From Punica granatum (lineage: Eukaryota; Streptophyta; Magnoliopsida; Myrtales; Lythraceae): 64,000 nt of DNA. A program made the position numbers and the translations under genes. Positions 21,856 through 31,703 of this stretch are shown here, piece by piece. The notes below the pieces were generated by a model. That model saw nothing but the letters and a program-made list of their open reading frames with translations. It was not told where the DNA came from and made no database searches. The DNA is taken from contig NC_045127.1 in NCBI RefSeq assembly GCF_007655135.1, positions 5,084,001 to 5,148,000 of the forward strand, in the 5' to 3' direction. Within the stretch, counting starts at the first letter, position 1, and every line of letters begins with the position of its first letter.

Positions 21856-24000
21856 TTATTGTACCGACTGCGAACCAATACCTCTTGTCCTAGCCATCCT
21901 AAGAATGTTAGAAGCCTCTCTCATGCCACTGAGAAAAGCACCATGCATCGTAGCGGGATACTGCTTGTTAGTTGCCTCTCCAGCGAAAAAGACTCTCCCA
22001 TCTCCCACGCTCTCTGACAGAATATCGTAATCGTCCCCAGAAGACCCGACTGCAACATAAGAATACGACCCATAAGTGAAGTGGTCCTTGCCCCACCTGG
22101 TACAGACTGCTTGAACTGGGTCAGGAACAACTATGCCCTTCGGCTTAAATATGCCCCTCAAAACGTCTAAAACCCTGTTGACCGATTCCGCTGGAGACAT
22201 CATCTCGAACTTGATTGCAGCTTCCCCCGCAACAAGCGCAATGAGGAGAGGTCCCCCGGAGACTGAGTGGTAACTGTAGAACAAGAAGAACTCGCCCCTC
22301 ATGGAAGAGTCCTCCGCCAAATGCCCGAAGGTGTCGATATCAGCTCCCCAGAAGTTGTAGGTGAACAACATTGCGACCTTATTCAGCAAGCCAAACCCCA
22401 GCCTCTCTATGGCATTGAGCTTCCGCTTAGGAAGCTCAGGGACGAACTCAATTGTCCCCTTCTTTAACACACCTAGAGGGACTGTACAGAGGACCATATC
22501 CCCACGAAACTCCTGCCCACCCGCATAGACTAGAGCCCCATCAGTTCCATATCTAATACTCTCCACAGTCTTTTCGTAGAATATGGGCAAGTCTGAAGCT
22601 AACTCCCTTACAAACCTCTCGTTTCCTCCAGGAATGAAGCAATGATCACCGCCCATTTCATATGGGTCATCTTGATCCCAGTAGGCCATCGACAAGTGAG
22701 ACATTAGGGAAGCGTTCGCATATTCCAAATTTGCAAGATGCCAGTCCAAGAGCATTCGCTCCTGGGAGTCTTCCGCCACACTATAAACTCGCCGGAAAGC
22801 TTCGAGGGCAGTCCCCAAGGGAACATCGACCGACTTTACTTCCTCAATCATTGACTGCCTAAGGTTACAGACTCTATCCAGCAACTTATTGAAAGAAACC
22901 TCCACCTTCGAATCGATATCTTCGTTCACAGCTCTGCCATTTGGGAGATACAGAGGGCATATGTCTCTCACCTTGTGGAGTGGTAGCCCGAGCTGCCTCG
23001 CCAAGACCCCCAGTGGATTCCCATTTATCCCGGTGAGGACGCTGCCGCCGAGATCAGCCGCCGCGACCACCCCATTGCCGGCCATCTTCCTTGTCTTCAC
23101 ACGGCCGCCCGGCCTCGCCCTGCCTTCCAAGACCACGACCTTAAACCCCAGAAACACCAGCTGCCTCGCGGCGACCAGGCCTGCCAGCCCAGCTCCGATG
23201 ACCACCACGTTGGCCCGGTCAACTCCGTCGAAGGACCGCAGCTTTGCCTCCCTAATAGGAGGCGCGACTCCGAAGTTAATGTAGCCGTGCTCAAGGAGAA
23301 ACCGATAAGCTGACTGGACTAAGGTTTTATGCTCCGGCCGGATGGCATCGAGCGCTTGTTCGAAGGTCAGCCACATGGAGACGTTGGATCTCCACCGAGC
23401 AAGGATATGGTTCCGGACGATTATGTAGTTCGTCTGCTCCGGTCCTCCGATGGCAGCCACCACATTTGCCTCGATCTCCTCCTCCGTGAGCGAGTCCACG
23501 GGAAACCCCACTGAGATAGCAATTAGGGCTTCGGTATCCATCTCCTTCGCCGGATCGCCAATCCGGTGTCGGCGGTGTCCGGCAAGTGACGCACTTCCGT
23601 TGAGCTCCGTGAAGAACCTCTTCCTGCGGCGGCGCTTCCTCCGTATAGGTCCGGGTGCGACCCGGTCCGGCTCGGACGCCGTCTGGATCTGAGCGTCGGG
23701 TAGGGTTTCAGAGGAGTCACCATCGACGAGGTTGTTCTGTGTCTCCGGCACGGGCTCGGAAGACTCGTCTTCTTCTTCATCGCCTTCGCCATCGCCGTCA
23801 CCGTCCGGGAAGTCGGAGGCAGCTACGTCGGGGTCGGTCTCAGTGCGGGGAGAGTTAGACTGCGAGGACTGGGGAGCATCAAGAGCAGTTGAAGGCGGAG
23901 ATGGAGACTGCAGCTGGTGGTGCTCCGGAGGGAGGTCGTCGTCGGAGACGGCGGAAGGATTATCGGCGGCGAGGGCCAGAGGAGGGTCAGTGGAGTCCAT
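21856..24000 (-). CDS. LSD1-type histone H3 lysine demethylase (LDL1-like), intronless
   Basis: A single 714-codon frame. Order: acidic/serine-rich N-terminus; basic cluster RRKRRRRKRFF near residue 120 (possible nuclear signal); SWIRM domain, about residues 155-250; then the flavin amine oxidase domain starting at VVVIGAGLAGL (about 265-275), with SMAYWDQDDPYEMGGDHCF mid-domain, the conserved lysine in LLNKVAMLF (equivalent to the catalytic-site lysine of LSD1) and the FAD-contacting FAGEATNKQYPATMHGA near the end. Plant homologs remove H3K4 mono- and dimethyl marks and repress genes such as FLC. The wording and lack of introns fit LDL1. Arabidopsis LDL1, as I recall, runs to about 840 residues with a ~110-residue tail after the oxidase domain. 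Here a TGA follows RMARTRGIGSQSVQ and no similar tail was seen downstream. The start codon is in good context at 24000. Confidence 0.92.
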   Translation of the reverse strand: MDSTDPPLALAADNPSAVSDDDLPPEHHQLQSPSPPSTALDAPQSSQSNSPRTETDPDVAASDFPDGDGDGEGDEEEDESSEPVPETQNNLVDGDSSETLPDAQIQTASEPDRVAPGPIRRKRRRRKRFFTELNGSASLAGHRRHRIGDPAKEMDTEALIAISVGFPVDSLTEEEIEANVVAAIGGPEQTNYIIVRNHILARWRSNVSMWLTFEQALDAIRPEHKTLVQSAYRFLLEHGYINFGVAPPIREAKLRSFDGVDRANVVVIGAGLAGLVAARQLVFLGFKVVVLEGRARPGGRVKTRKMAGNGVVAAADLGGSVLTGINGNPLGVLARQLGLPLHKVRDICPLYLPNGRAVNEDIDSKVEVSFNKLLDRVCNLRQSMIEEVKSVDVPLGTALEAFRRVYSVAEDSQERMLLDWHLANLEYANASLMSHLSMAYWDQDDPYEMGGDHCFIPGGNERFVRELASDLPIFYEKTVESIRYGTDGALVYAGGQEFRGDMVLCTVPLGVLKKGTIEFVPELPKRKLNAIERLGFGLLNKVAMLFTYNFWGADIDTFGHLAEDSSMRGEFFLFYSYHSVSGGPLLIALVAGEAAIKFEMMSPAESVNRVLDVLRGIFKPKGIVVPDPVQAVCTRWGKDHFTYGSYSYVAVGSSGDDYDILSESVGDGRVFFAGEATNKQYPATMHGAFLSGMREASNILRMARTRGIGSQSVQ

Positions 24001-25142
24001 GTCCGGTCGTAGAGTTTATCGGGGAAGCTCGGCTCCGATACGGCCAGGGTTTATTAATTTGGTTTTTCTTTATTCTTTGGGCTTCTTAAGAGTGCTTTTA
24101 AATCTCAGGCCCATCCCAACTCTAATGAGAAATTATATGCAAACATATATTAATTTTAATATATTATATATTTCAATTTCAAATTCGAATTCAGATCTTT
24201 AATTATTATTATATTATTCAAGTAAAACTAAATCTTCATAATTTATTACTAAATCACGTGAGCAATAAATGAACAATTTAATCTACGCAGGAAGTAAGCA
24301 TATTCCGTAATCACGCGATTCACGTCGAATGACCTCGCTTTATCATCAACTTCCTTGAAAATCATCCAAACATATTTTTCACTGAAATGACGAGTTTAAA
24401 GCGATCACAATATCTTGAGGCAGTATTTTTAGAGAATCCTATTTTACATAAACTCTTTCTAAAAAATAATTATTCACAATAAAAAAATCTCCATTTTTAA
24501 GAACAATATTTATTTGTTCTCACAAACATATTTTTTCTTTTACAACATTGTATTGTAGATCCATTATTATTTTTATAAAAAAACTCCATTTTTCATAAAT
24601 GTTCTTAGCCGCCTAAAATTTTTTCTTTGATTTTCCATGTTGTCCAAGAAATGGAAATGGAACATTTGAAAAAAATAAAAATGGAGAAGGGCCGAGCCAC
24701 CAAGCAAAGCTGCTACTTCCTTTTGGGCCATTGCGTGTTTCGGCCCATATGCCAAAATCAATCTATGACCCTCAGATTGGTTATGGAGTCAACGCCGGCG
24801 GCGGTCTGAAATCAATCCGACCGACCGTATAAAACTTGAGGGAACTGAGAGAGAAGAGCGACGGTGCGGGAGGGTCCACGTAGCGAGTCGTGGTGCCTAT
24901 CGAATCGCACCGTTGATGCCCTCATCTCGATTCTATTCCTTCCCATTTCCTCAATCCCATCGCCGAGAATCCATCTCCCTTCGCTCCTCTGCAAACTGCG
25001 AAATCGCTGTAGCTGCCGATCCTCACAGCTCCAGAGATTTGAGAGAGACGGAGAGGGAGAAGGAGGAAGAGGGAGACGGTAATCGAGCCGGAGGGGTTTG
25101 AGAGGAGGGGGCGGAGAGAAGGCGAAGGAGAGGGGAGCGGCG
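24001..25142. promoter_or_regulatory. Divergent intergenic region between the demethylase and small membrane protein genes
   Basis: The two genes are transcribed away from each other, so both promoters lie here. The middle (24120-24600) is AT-rich. TGGGCC at 24724 and GGCCCA at 24742 are site II-type elements about 400 bp upstream of the right-hand gene. The last ~300 bp is GC- and purine-rich like a 5' UTR. Confidence 0.5.
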
Positions 25143-26744
25143 ATGATAACGCGATCGAATTTGGCGGAGCAGTTGAGGGAGTACCAGATTCGGTCGAAGT
25201 ATGATTGGGCGTCCATCTCGTTCTTCTCCTCCACCGCTTCTAATTTAACCTCCTCGAGGTATGAATATCGTTGAATTCGGCATCAATTCCTCATCTTTTG
25301 GCGGTATGTTTGAACACGCATGACATGACATGAGTATATCTATGTGTTCGTGTCTCTCGTAAAGGCCTTAGATTGTTGAATTGTCATCGTAGTGCTTTGC
25401 GTGATTCGTAGTAAGATCTAGATCGCGCAGAATCAGGCTGAGCATGAACTTTATTCCATTTTCATTTGCGAAGCAACAAATTCACCCCAGCCGGGTGCTT
25501 CGGAACTATGGATGTTGAATGAACATCCTTCATATTTAGGGGTTCGGGGTCTTCCTAGAACCAAAAGACGAAAGGAATTCTTTGGGAGATCATTGCTGGA
25601 CTACAATAGATGTTGTAGAGCTGATGAATCGTGTTGGTTGGGGGGTGTTAGAGGAAGAACAACCTAGCTTGAGGAAATTAACAGAAATTCGACCTCTCTA
25701 AGCACAAGAGTAGTGGAAAATCGAGCTATTTTCTGCTCAGCTCGTGAAAGATGGCATTTTCCAGGAAGTAATTCATTGTAGCCATCTTCGTTTAGTAGCT
25801 AAAGAGGGTACAGTTGGTTTTCCAGGGAGTAATTAGTTGTAGAGATCTTTGTGTAGTAGCTAAAGAGGATGCAGTTGGTTTTGGCTTTGGCTTTGGTTTA
25901 CAGCTACTTGCCCTATGTTCATAACACGTATTGTGCAAGATTGCTTGTTGCTATATGGTCTTGAACTAGGGGAGAAGGATGAAGATACCGATAATTTAGG
26001 AATTGAACTTCGTGGGCTCTTTTTTTGTTAGCTCTAGACATCGAAATTTACTGTACATGGTGACCCGGCTCTAAATCGTTTACTGGAGCTTAGTGCTGGA
26101 ATTCATTGGCGAATTAAAGTAACATCTTGATTGTGGTGATTCGGTTAATTTATGAGGATTTTGTTGCTTCTAGGAGTATCCCTTTTCATCAATCATCCCT
26201 GTTTTCATTGTCTACAGTATGGAGTTGGAACTTCTCAAGAAAGGGTCATTCTCAAAAATATTGAACTAAAATGTTAATTGTTTATGTGATTGGCATCCGT
26301 GTTGGGCTATGCTTGAGACTTGTTCGACTTACCTTCTCGAATGCAAACTCTTTGATTTTTTTTCTGTCTCTCTCTGTACGGAAAAATATTGCACAAGAGC
26401 ATGCGGATAGGCATTGATCCAAGCGCTTTTCTATATTGAAGCTCTTATTATAACCTTTTCTGTGCTGAGATGATATATAAAGATGGAAAAAGTGGTGCTA
26501 ACCAACTGAAATTCGAATCTACTTCTCTGGATGCAGGGTTGACGTCGTGATCTTTGTGATATGGGAACTTATCATCCTAGCTTTCTTGGTTTTCTCTGCG
26601 GTTTCTTTGTACTTTCGGCGCATGCAGCTCGCTTTAATCCTGATTTGCGTCACCATGTTGTTGCTCCTATGCATGAGAATCACAAAGCAAGTGAGGCTTG
26701 CCCGGAAAAAGAAGCGAAGGATGCTTCTTCCACTATCTATGTAG
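25143..26744 (+). CDS. Conserved small two-pass membrane protein of unknown function
   Basis: Two exons, 25143-25258 and 26537-26744, joined through a split AGG codon to 107 residues. The N-terminal part, which starts MITRSNLAEQLREYQIRSKY, is hydrophilic and runs into an aromatic/serine stretch. Exon 2 holds two hydrophobic helices (core VVIFVIWELIILAFLVFSA and LALILICVTMLLLLCM) separated by SLYFRRMQ, and ends in a very basic tail, TKQVRLARKKKRRMLLPLSM. The pattern is of a small protein with both ends likely cytosolic. I recall near-identical uncharacterised proteins across seed plants but no assigned function. The exon 2 frame is supported by the intron phase and the conserved stop. The intron is 1.28 kb. 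Confidence 0.85.
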
Positions 26745-27123
26745 AGTTGGTTGGAGCAGCTTGTTGCATGCTGTTTGGGAATTTCCACGCATCCATTCAA
26801 CGATGAGAATACATAATCATGCCTACCGGTTATATCCTTGGGGCAAACAGCTAGTTGATTGTCGGGAATTTTGTCCGAGGAGCAAGGTTGGTACACTATT
26901 CTTACTTGGCAAAAGCTGATAGAAAGTCCACTTTATCGTCGTGAAAGTTTTAAGTAGGAATTCTGGTTGTTAGTTGGTTTTAGGAGAAGATAAATCGAGA
27001 TTTCGCCTCTCTTTTCTTTTCTCTTTGTTCATCTTTTTCGGGTTCCTTCTCCTCCTGTTGGATGCATGATTGGTCGCCCTAACAAATTATAGTTGCCTGA
27101 GGGAGCACTTTTCCAGTTGTAAA

Positions 27124-27378
27124 ATGAAACGAGATGCATACTCGGTTGATGATGTATGTAAGTTTGTCGGGTTTAAGTTCCAAAGATTGGAAATTTTCTG
27201 TAGCCATCGAAGTCAAAGGGAAGTATTGGAGTTGAACAAAAAGACAGGCTTGAACCTGCTTCAGTTGGGCGGGGATCTCAAACTTATGTTGGAAGCTCAA
27301 GATCCTCGTGTTCAAGTCAAGGGTGTTCTTGAGGCTTTTGATTTGAATGTAGCTCGAGCTGAAAAGATGATAATGTAA
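27124..27378 (+). CDS. Unrecognised 84-codon open frame
   Basis: ATG at 27124 opens a frame to TAA at 27376-27378; a non-ATG extension reaches 27070. The translation (MKRDAYSVDDVCKFVGFKFQ at the start, ending NVARAEKMIM) is soluble and leucine-rich near the middle, with no motif I can place. It lies 380 bp downstream of the small membrane protein gene and could be in its 3' UTR or be the relic of an exon. Composition resembles coding DNA more than the neighbouring intergenic sequence, but evidence that it is a gene is weak. Confidence 0.25.
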   Translation: MKRDAYSVDDVCKFVGFKFQRLEIFCSHRSQREVLELNKKTGLNLLQLGGDLKLMLEAQDPRVQVKGVLEAFDLNVARAEKMIM

Positions 27379-27438
27379 CTGTTGTGGTCATTAAGCCAAG
27401 GCTGGAGTTGCCCATAACGAGTGACTTCCCCGGTTTGC

Positions 27439-27608
27439 ATCCCTGAGATGAACAGTGTTATCGGGACAACTCGGAAGGGACAGAGTTATGAGTTATGTTT
27501 TCATAACTACACAATAAGCACGTATCCCTGAGATGAACAGTGTTATCGGGACAACTCGGAAGGGACAGAGTTATGAGCTATGTTTTCATAACTACACAAT
27601 AAGCACGT
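27439..27608. repeat. 85 bp tandem duplication, nearly perfect
   Basis: Unit 27439-27523 (ATCCCTGAGATGAACAGTGT…) is repeated at 27524-27608 with a single T/C difference (AGTTATG versus AGCTATG). It lies in non-coding DNA just 3' of the 4CL-like gene. The near identity implies recent origin. Confidence 0.93.
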
Positions 27609-27747
27609 ACAAACATACACAATAAGCAGACTGCAGAAAAACAAGTACAAGTTACTCCAATCGCAGCGACAAGCAAGGATCTGCCATCTTCCGAAATTAG
27701 AGCAAAATAATGAAACCGCCCTCTCTCATTTGGCCTTCTATAGTAAT

Positions 27748-30115
27748 CTAGAGCTTGGACGTTGCCAACTGTATGAGATCCTTCCTAAGAATCTTCCCCG
27801 ATGGATTCTTCGGTATTGAATCGACAAATGCCACTCTCCGAATCCTCTTGTACGGTGCAACCTGCTCAAAAACATCGGACTAATTAAACTGGACAAGAGC
27901 ATTCGGTTCTGGATGAAACGATGCCAATTGAGATCGGGACTCACCTGTTTTGTGACAAAGTCCATGACTGCTCTATCTGTGAGCCCTGACCCGCCTTTCC
28001 TCACAACATAAGCCATGGGGTACTGCCCAACCTCCTTATCGGGAAACCTGAAACAGCAGTAGAGATCAGAGAATACAAGACAGAAGCTCAGCGATGAAGC
28101 AAATATTGGATCAAACATTTCATCAAAGCATATTGATCTCGGCAACTTGACTTAAAAATCTCAGTTTCCTCATTCATAATTCGACTAGTAGAATACGAGT
28201 TACTCACGGGATAACAGCAGCATCTGCAATGTCGGGATGAGTAAGCAACAGCGACTCTAGCTCCGCAGGGGGAACCTGTCATCCAGAAAGAGAGAATTAC
28301 CGCCTGTCCTAGAGAAAGTTATATACATCATTTGATGGTATCGGCGTCATTGTTCTTTATTATGATCGAAATACCTGGTATCCCTTGTATTTGATCAACT
28401 CCTTCAGCCGGTCGACCACGAATATAAAGCCATCCTCGTCAATGTAGCAAAGATCTCCCGTTCGGAGCCACCCTTCAGAGTTGAGGGTTGATGCAGTCGC
28501 TTCCACATTGCCAAAATAACCTGCATTCGTCTCAATTGTTACCAAAAAAGCTTACGGACCAAATTGATTACAATTAAAATTCGAGGGACTGGATTCCATA
28601 ATGGGAAAAAATAAGGCTAAAATAGCAAAAATGAAGGAGTAACTGAGCGTGCAGTGTGTGAACACGACCACATTCAACGTGATTAGAGACCTTTCATAAT
28701 GGTGGGCCCCTTCAGCCAGAGCTCTCCCGTCTGGTTCACGCCGAGGGCCGCCCCGGTCTCCGGGTCCACCACCTTCGCCTCCATGGACGGCGATAGCATC
28801 CCCGCCGTGCCGTACCGGCGGCTCTCCTCCAGCGTGTCGGTTGACGCCCCCATCCCTGTCGACTCCGTCAGGCCGTACCCTTGCAGGATCGTCACCCGCG
28901 GGTACTTCTCCAGGAACCCCTCGGTCACCTCCTTGCTCAGCGGAGCTCCGCCGGAGAGGACCGACTGGAGGGAGCTCAGGTCGTACTTCGACCGGATCTG
29001 ACTGGCGCCGTTCACCAGCGCGATGAGGATGGGCGGCACGAGGGGGAGGTACGTGGCCCTGTACTTCTCGATGGAGGAGAGCATCTCGTGGAGGTCGAAC
29101 TTGGAGAGGACGATGACGGTGGAGCCGGCGGCGAGGATGCCGGTGGCGAAGGCCGCGAGGCCGTAGATGTGGAACATCGGGACGGTGCAGATGAACCGGT
29201 GCGAATCAGTATGGTCCAGATTGAACCGGCTTATCACCGTCTGGACCATAGCTATCAGGTTCCGGTGGGACGACACCACGCCTGCGCCGGGAAAGAATAT
29301 TCCGATCAATCTCTTTTTCTCGATATAGCTACGGTACAACGAATGAAAATCCTAATAGTTAATAAAAAGAAAACGGATCGCATGATTAGAATCAAAATTG
29401 GAACATCTTGGTTCAATTCCGTTTTGAACTTTTTGATTGGAAAATTAATAGGAATGAATATTCCGTTTGATTCTCGGTTACCTTTGCTGGCGCCGGTAGT
29501 GCCGGACGAGTAGAGGAGGGTGGCCATGTCGTTCTGATCGATTCGGTCCCGGACCCGCTTCGCGCCCGTCGCCGTCCTCATCATCTTCTCGAGGGTCCCC
29601 GCGATCCTCATCTGCCCGGCAGCTGAGCCGGGCGCGAGCTCTTCGCTGTCTATAAGCACCACGGGGAGGCCCAGCTCGGCCAGCTTCGGGGCAAGCTGCT
29701 GGGTCGTGAAGGCCAGAACAGGCCGTGAGTCGGCGGCCTGCTTCGCTATCTCCCTGGTGGTGTTGAGGGGGTTGGTGGTTGTGATGATTGCCCCGAGGGA
29801 CAAGACGGAGAGGCAGATGATGGGGAAGAAGATGGAGTTGGGGGAGAGGAGGAGGACGACGTCGCCCTTCCGGATGCCCATGGAAGAGAGCGCGGCGGAG
29901 AGGGATTCGACGGAGCGGAAGAGTTCGGGGAAGGTGAGCTGGCGGCCGGTGGCGGCATCGATGAAGGCGGGGGCAGCGCTTCCGTGGTGGGCGCGGGAGG
30001 AGATGAAGGTAGCGACGTCGAGGGAAGGGTTGGGGGGCAAGGGGATGGGGCGGCGCTTGCTGTAGAAGGTGGCGTCGGGGCTGTGGAAGCCGCTCCGGCG
30101 GTCGATCTCGGCCAT
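27748..30115 (-). CDS. 4-coumarate-CoA ligase-like acyl-activating enzyme with peroxisomal C-terminus
   Basis: Six exons on the minus strand: 29482-30115, 28691-29281, 28375-28520, 28208-28275, 27945-28047, 27748-27861, giving 551 residues. It is an ANL-superfamily ligase that adenylates a carboxylate and transfers it to CoA. Seen motifs: box [14 protein letters not shown] at the end of exon 1, GYGLTESTG and GELWLKGP in exon 2, WLRTGD and [13 protein letters not shown] in exon 3, and the C-terminal PSGK with the catalytic lysine at about 537. The protein ends TSKL, a PTS1 peroxisomal targeting signal. Wording of the first exon ([20 protein letters not shown]) fits the 4CLL5/4CLL9 clade rather than true lignin 4CLs, so the substrate may be a jasmonate precursor or other fatty or phenylpropanoid acid; it cannot be set from sequence. 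The ATG at 30115 is the first in frame. Confidence 0.92.
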
Positions 30116-31379
30116 TTGGGGCTGAAGCTGATCAGCTATGGAATCTCTCACTCACACTCTCTCTCCCTCTACGGTTCTACCCGTCTTTTGAGGTCAGTGG
30201 ACAGAGTTGTTGGGCATGGCACTGGAAGAATGTCGGTATCTTTTAGATGGTCAACTTCAATTTGATACCTGAACTTCTCTCCATGTCTCAGTTTGCTCCT
30301 CGTAGTTTTATTTCTTTCGACTGGCTAGCTCTAGGTTATGTTTATATCCCTCGATATGCATATAAAGTTCCCGGGTTTGGCTCCATTTCGAACGAAAGTG
30401 CTGAATTATCAAAACTATTAAAAAAGATGATCGATGACCATCTCGAGGAAGGTAAGAGTACTACAAGAGAGCTTGAATCTAGAATTGAAAAGAAGCACTC
30501 GTGTTGCAAATGAAATTACTGTATAACTTGTTTGTCGTAGTTTTCAATTCATAAGGCCAAGTTTGAGTCAAATTTCCAATCGTTTCCTGATCCCCGATCA
30601 TATTGCTCGATACCATCACAGAGCGAGTATATTATTTAGCTCCATTGGATATCCCAATGGCTTCAACAACATGCATCGGAATTGAAGCGATAGAAATTGT
30701 GAGGAGCACAATAATCTTATATATTCTTGTGGGGGACTTCTAGCTAAATAAAATAATTACTACAATCCTGCAAAAGTTTGGCATTAAGAACTTGTTTATT
30801 TCTATAATTATTCGCTTTTTGTTATGTTAATCTTGTAACTCAGTCTTTTTAAAGTTTATATAGAAGGAAATATACGATATATCGACAGTCAAAATTCGTG
30901 CGGGTTACAATAAATTCATGAAAACTATTATCACATCATTAATCATAGTATAAGTATGATACGTTAATACGTAAAGATGCTTTCCAAGAAGGTGTGCATG
31001 TGCGATGAGTTGAATTTTCTCAACAAGAGTTCGGATAAAGAGAAAGAAGGTATTCGTATTATGTACGATGATATTCATCGACCAACAACCACGAAGTGTT
31101 GGCTCCTTTGTTTTCTTTTTCTTAATCATTTTTTTTTCTATAAGTATATACATATACATGTATATATGTATATTTTATATTTAATAATTTAATAATGGGC
31201 AATTAACACGAGTTATGTACTTACGCGCCTGAGACTGAGGACCTTTCGCCTGTGGTCCCCACCCACCCAAGTCAAAATAATAAAAACAATAAACACGTGG
31301 AGAGCGTGGCTAATAACAATACTCTTCCATGCAAAGAAAGGGGGAGAAAAAAAAAAGGTTCCGTATACGTTGTTATATA
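30116..31379. other. Intergenic region between the 4CL-like and NDUFB2 genes
   Basis: The 4CL-like promoter lies at the left. The rest is AT-rich with a TATATACATATACATG-type repeat near 31145. A short frame at 30247-30513 is not recognised. No transposon ends were seen. Confidence 0.5.
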
Positions 31380-31495
31380 TGGGCCTTGTCATGCATTGTT
31401 ACAGATTTTGGGCCGCCACAAGAAAAGCCGCTCAAGGCCCAAATGCGAGCAAATAAACTTATTGGGCCGTAGCCAACAATGGCAGTTCAAGCCCA
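31380..31495. promoter_or_regulatory. Site II (TGGGCY) cluster in the NDUFB2 promoter
   Basis: Five elements: TGGGCC at 31380, 31409 and 31463, GGCCCA at 31436 and AGCCCA at 31490, all 209-325 bp upstream of the NDUFB2 start codon. Site II elements are known to coordinate nuclear genes for mitochondrial respiratory complexes in plants through TCP factors, and the downstream gene is exactly such a gene. Confidence 0.75.
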
Positions 31496-31703
31496 AAGAT
31501 AAGGTAATGGGCAATGATCAGGTGAGGTACCAGAAAAGTCACAATCAGTAGTCTCGAGCATCCGACGGCCCTCAGCTTCCCACCCCACGCGATGATTACA
31601 TCGAAGCTACCAGCGTATACCCCAGGGCAGCTTCTTCGTCTCCAATCGGACTGACGTTGCTCCACAGAGACAGTGAGATAGAGAGAGCGAGCGAGCGAGC
31701 GAG

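Noticed and set aside
23732..24202. 156-codon plus-strand open frame at the demethylase start
   Set aside because: It is antisense to the demethylase N-terminus and consists of low-complexity Ser/Arg/Gly, a compositional shadow of the GC-rich coding strand.
28881..29513. 210-codon plus-strand open frame
   Set aside because: It is antisense to 4CL-like exon 2 and intron 1. The sense strand has clear ligase motifs.
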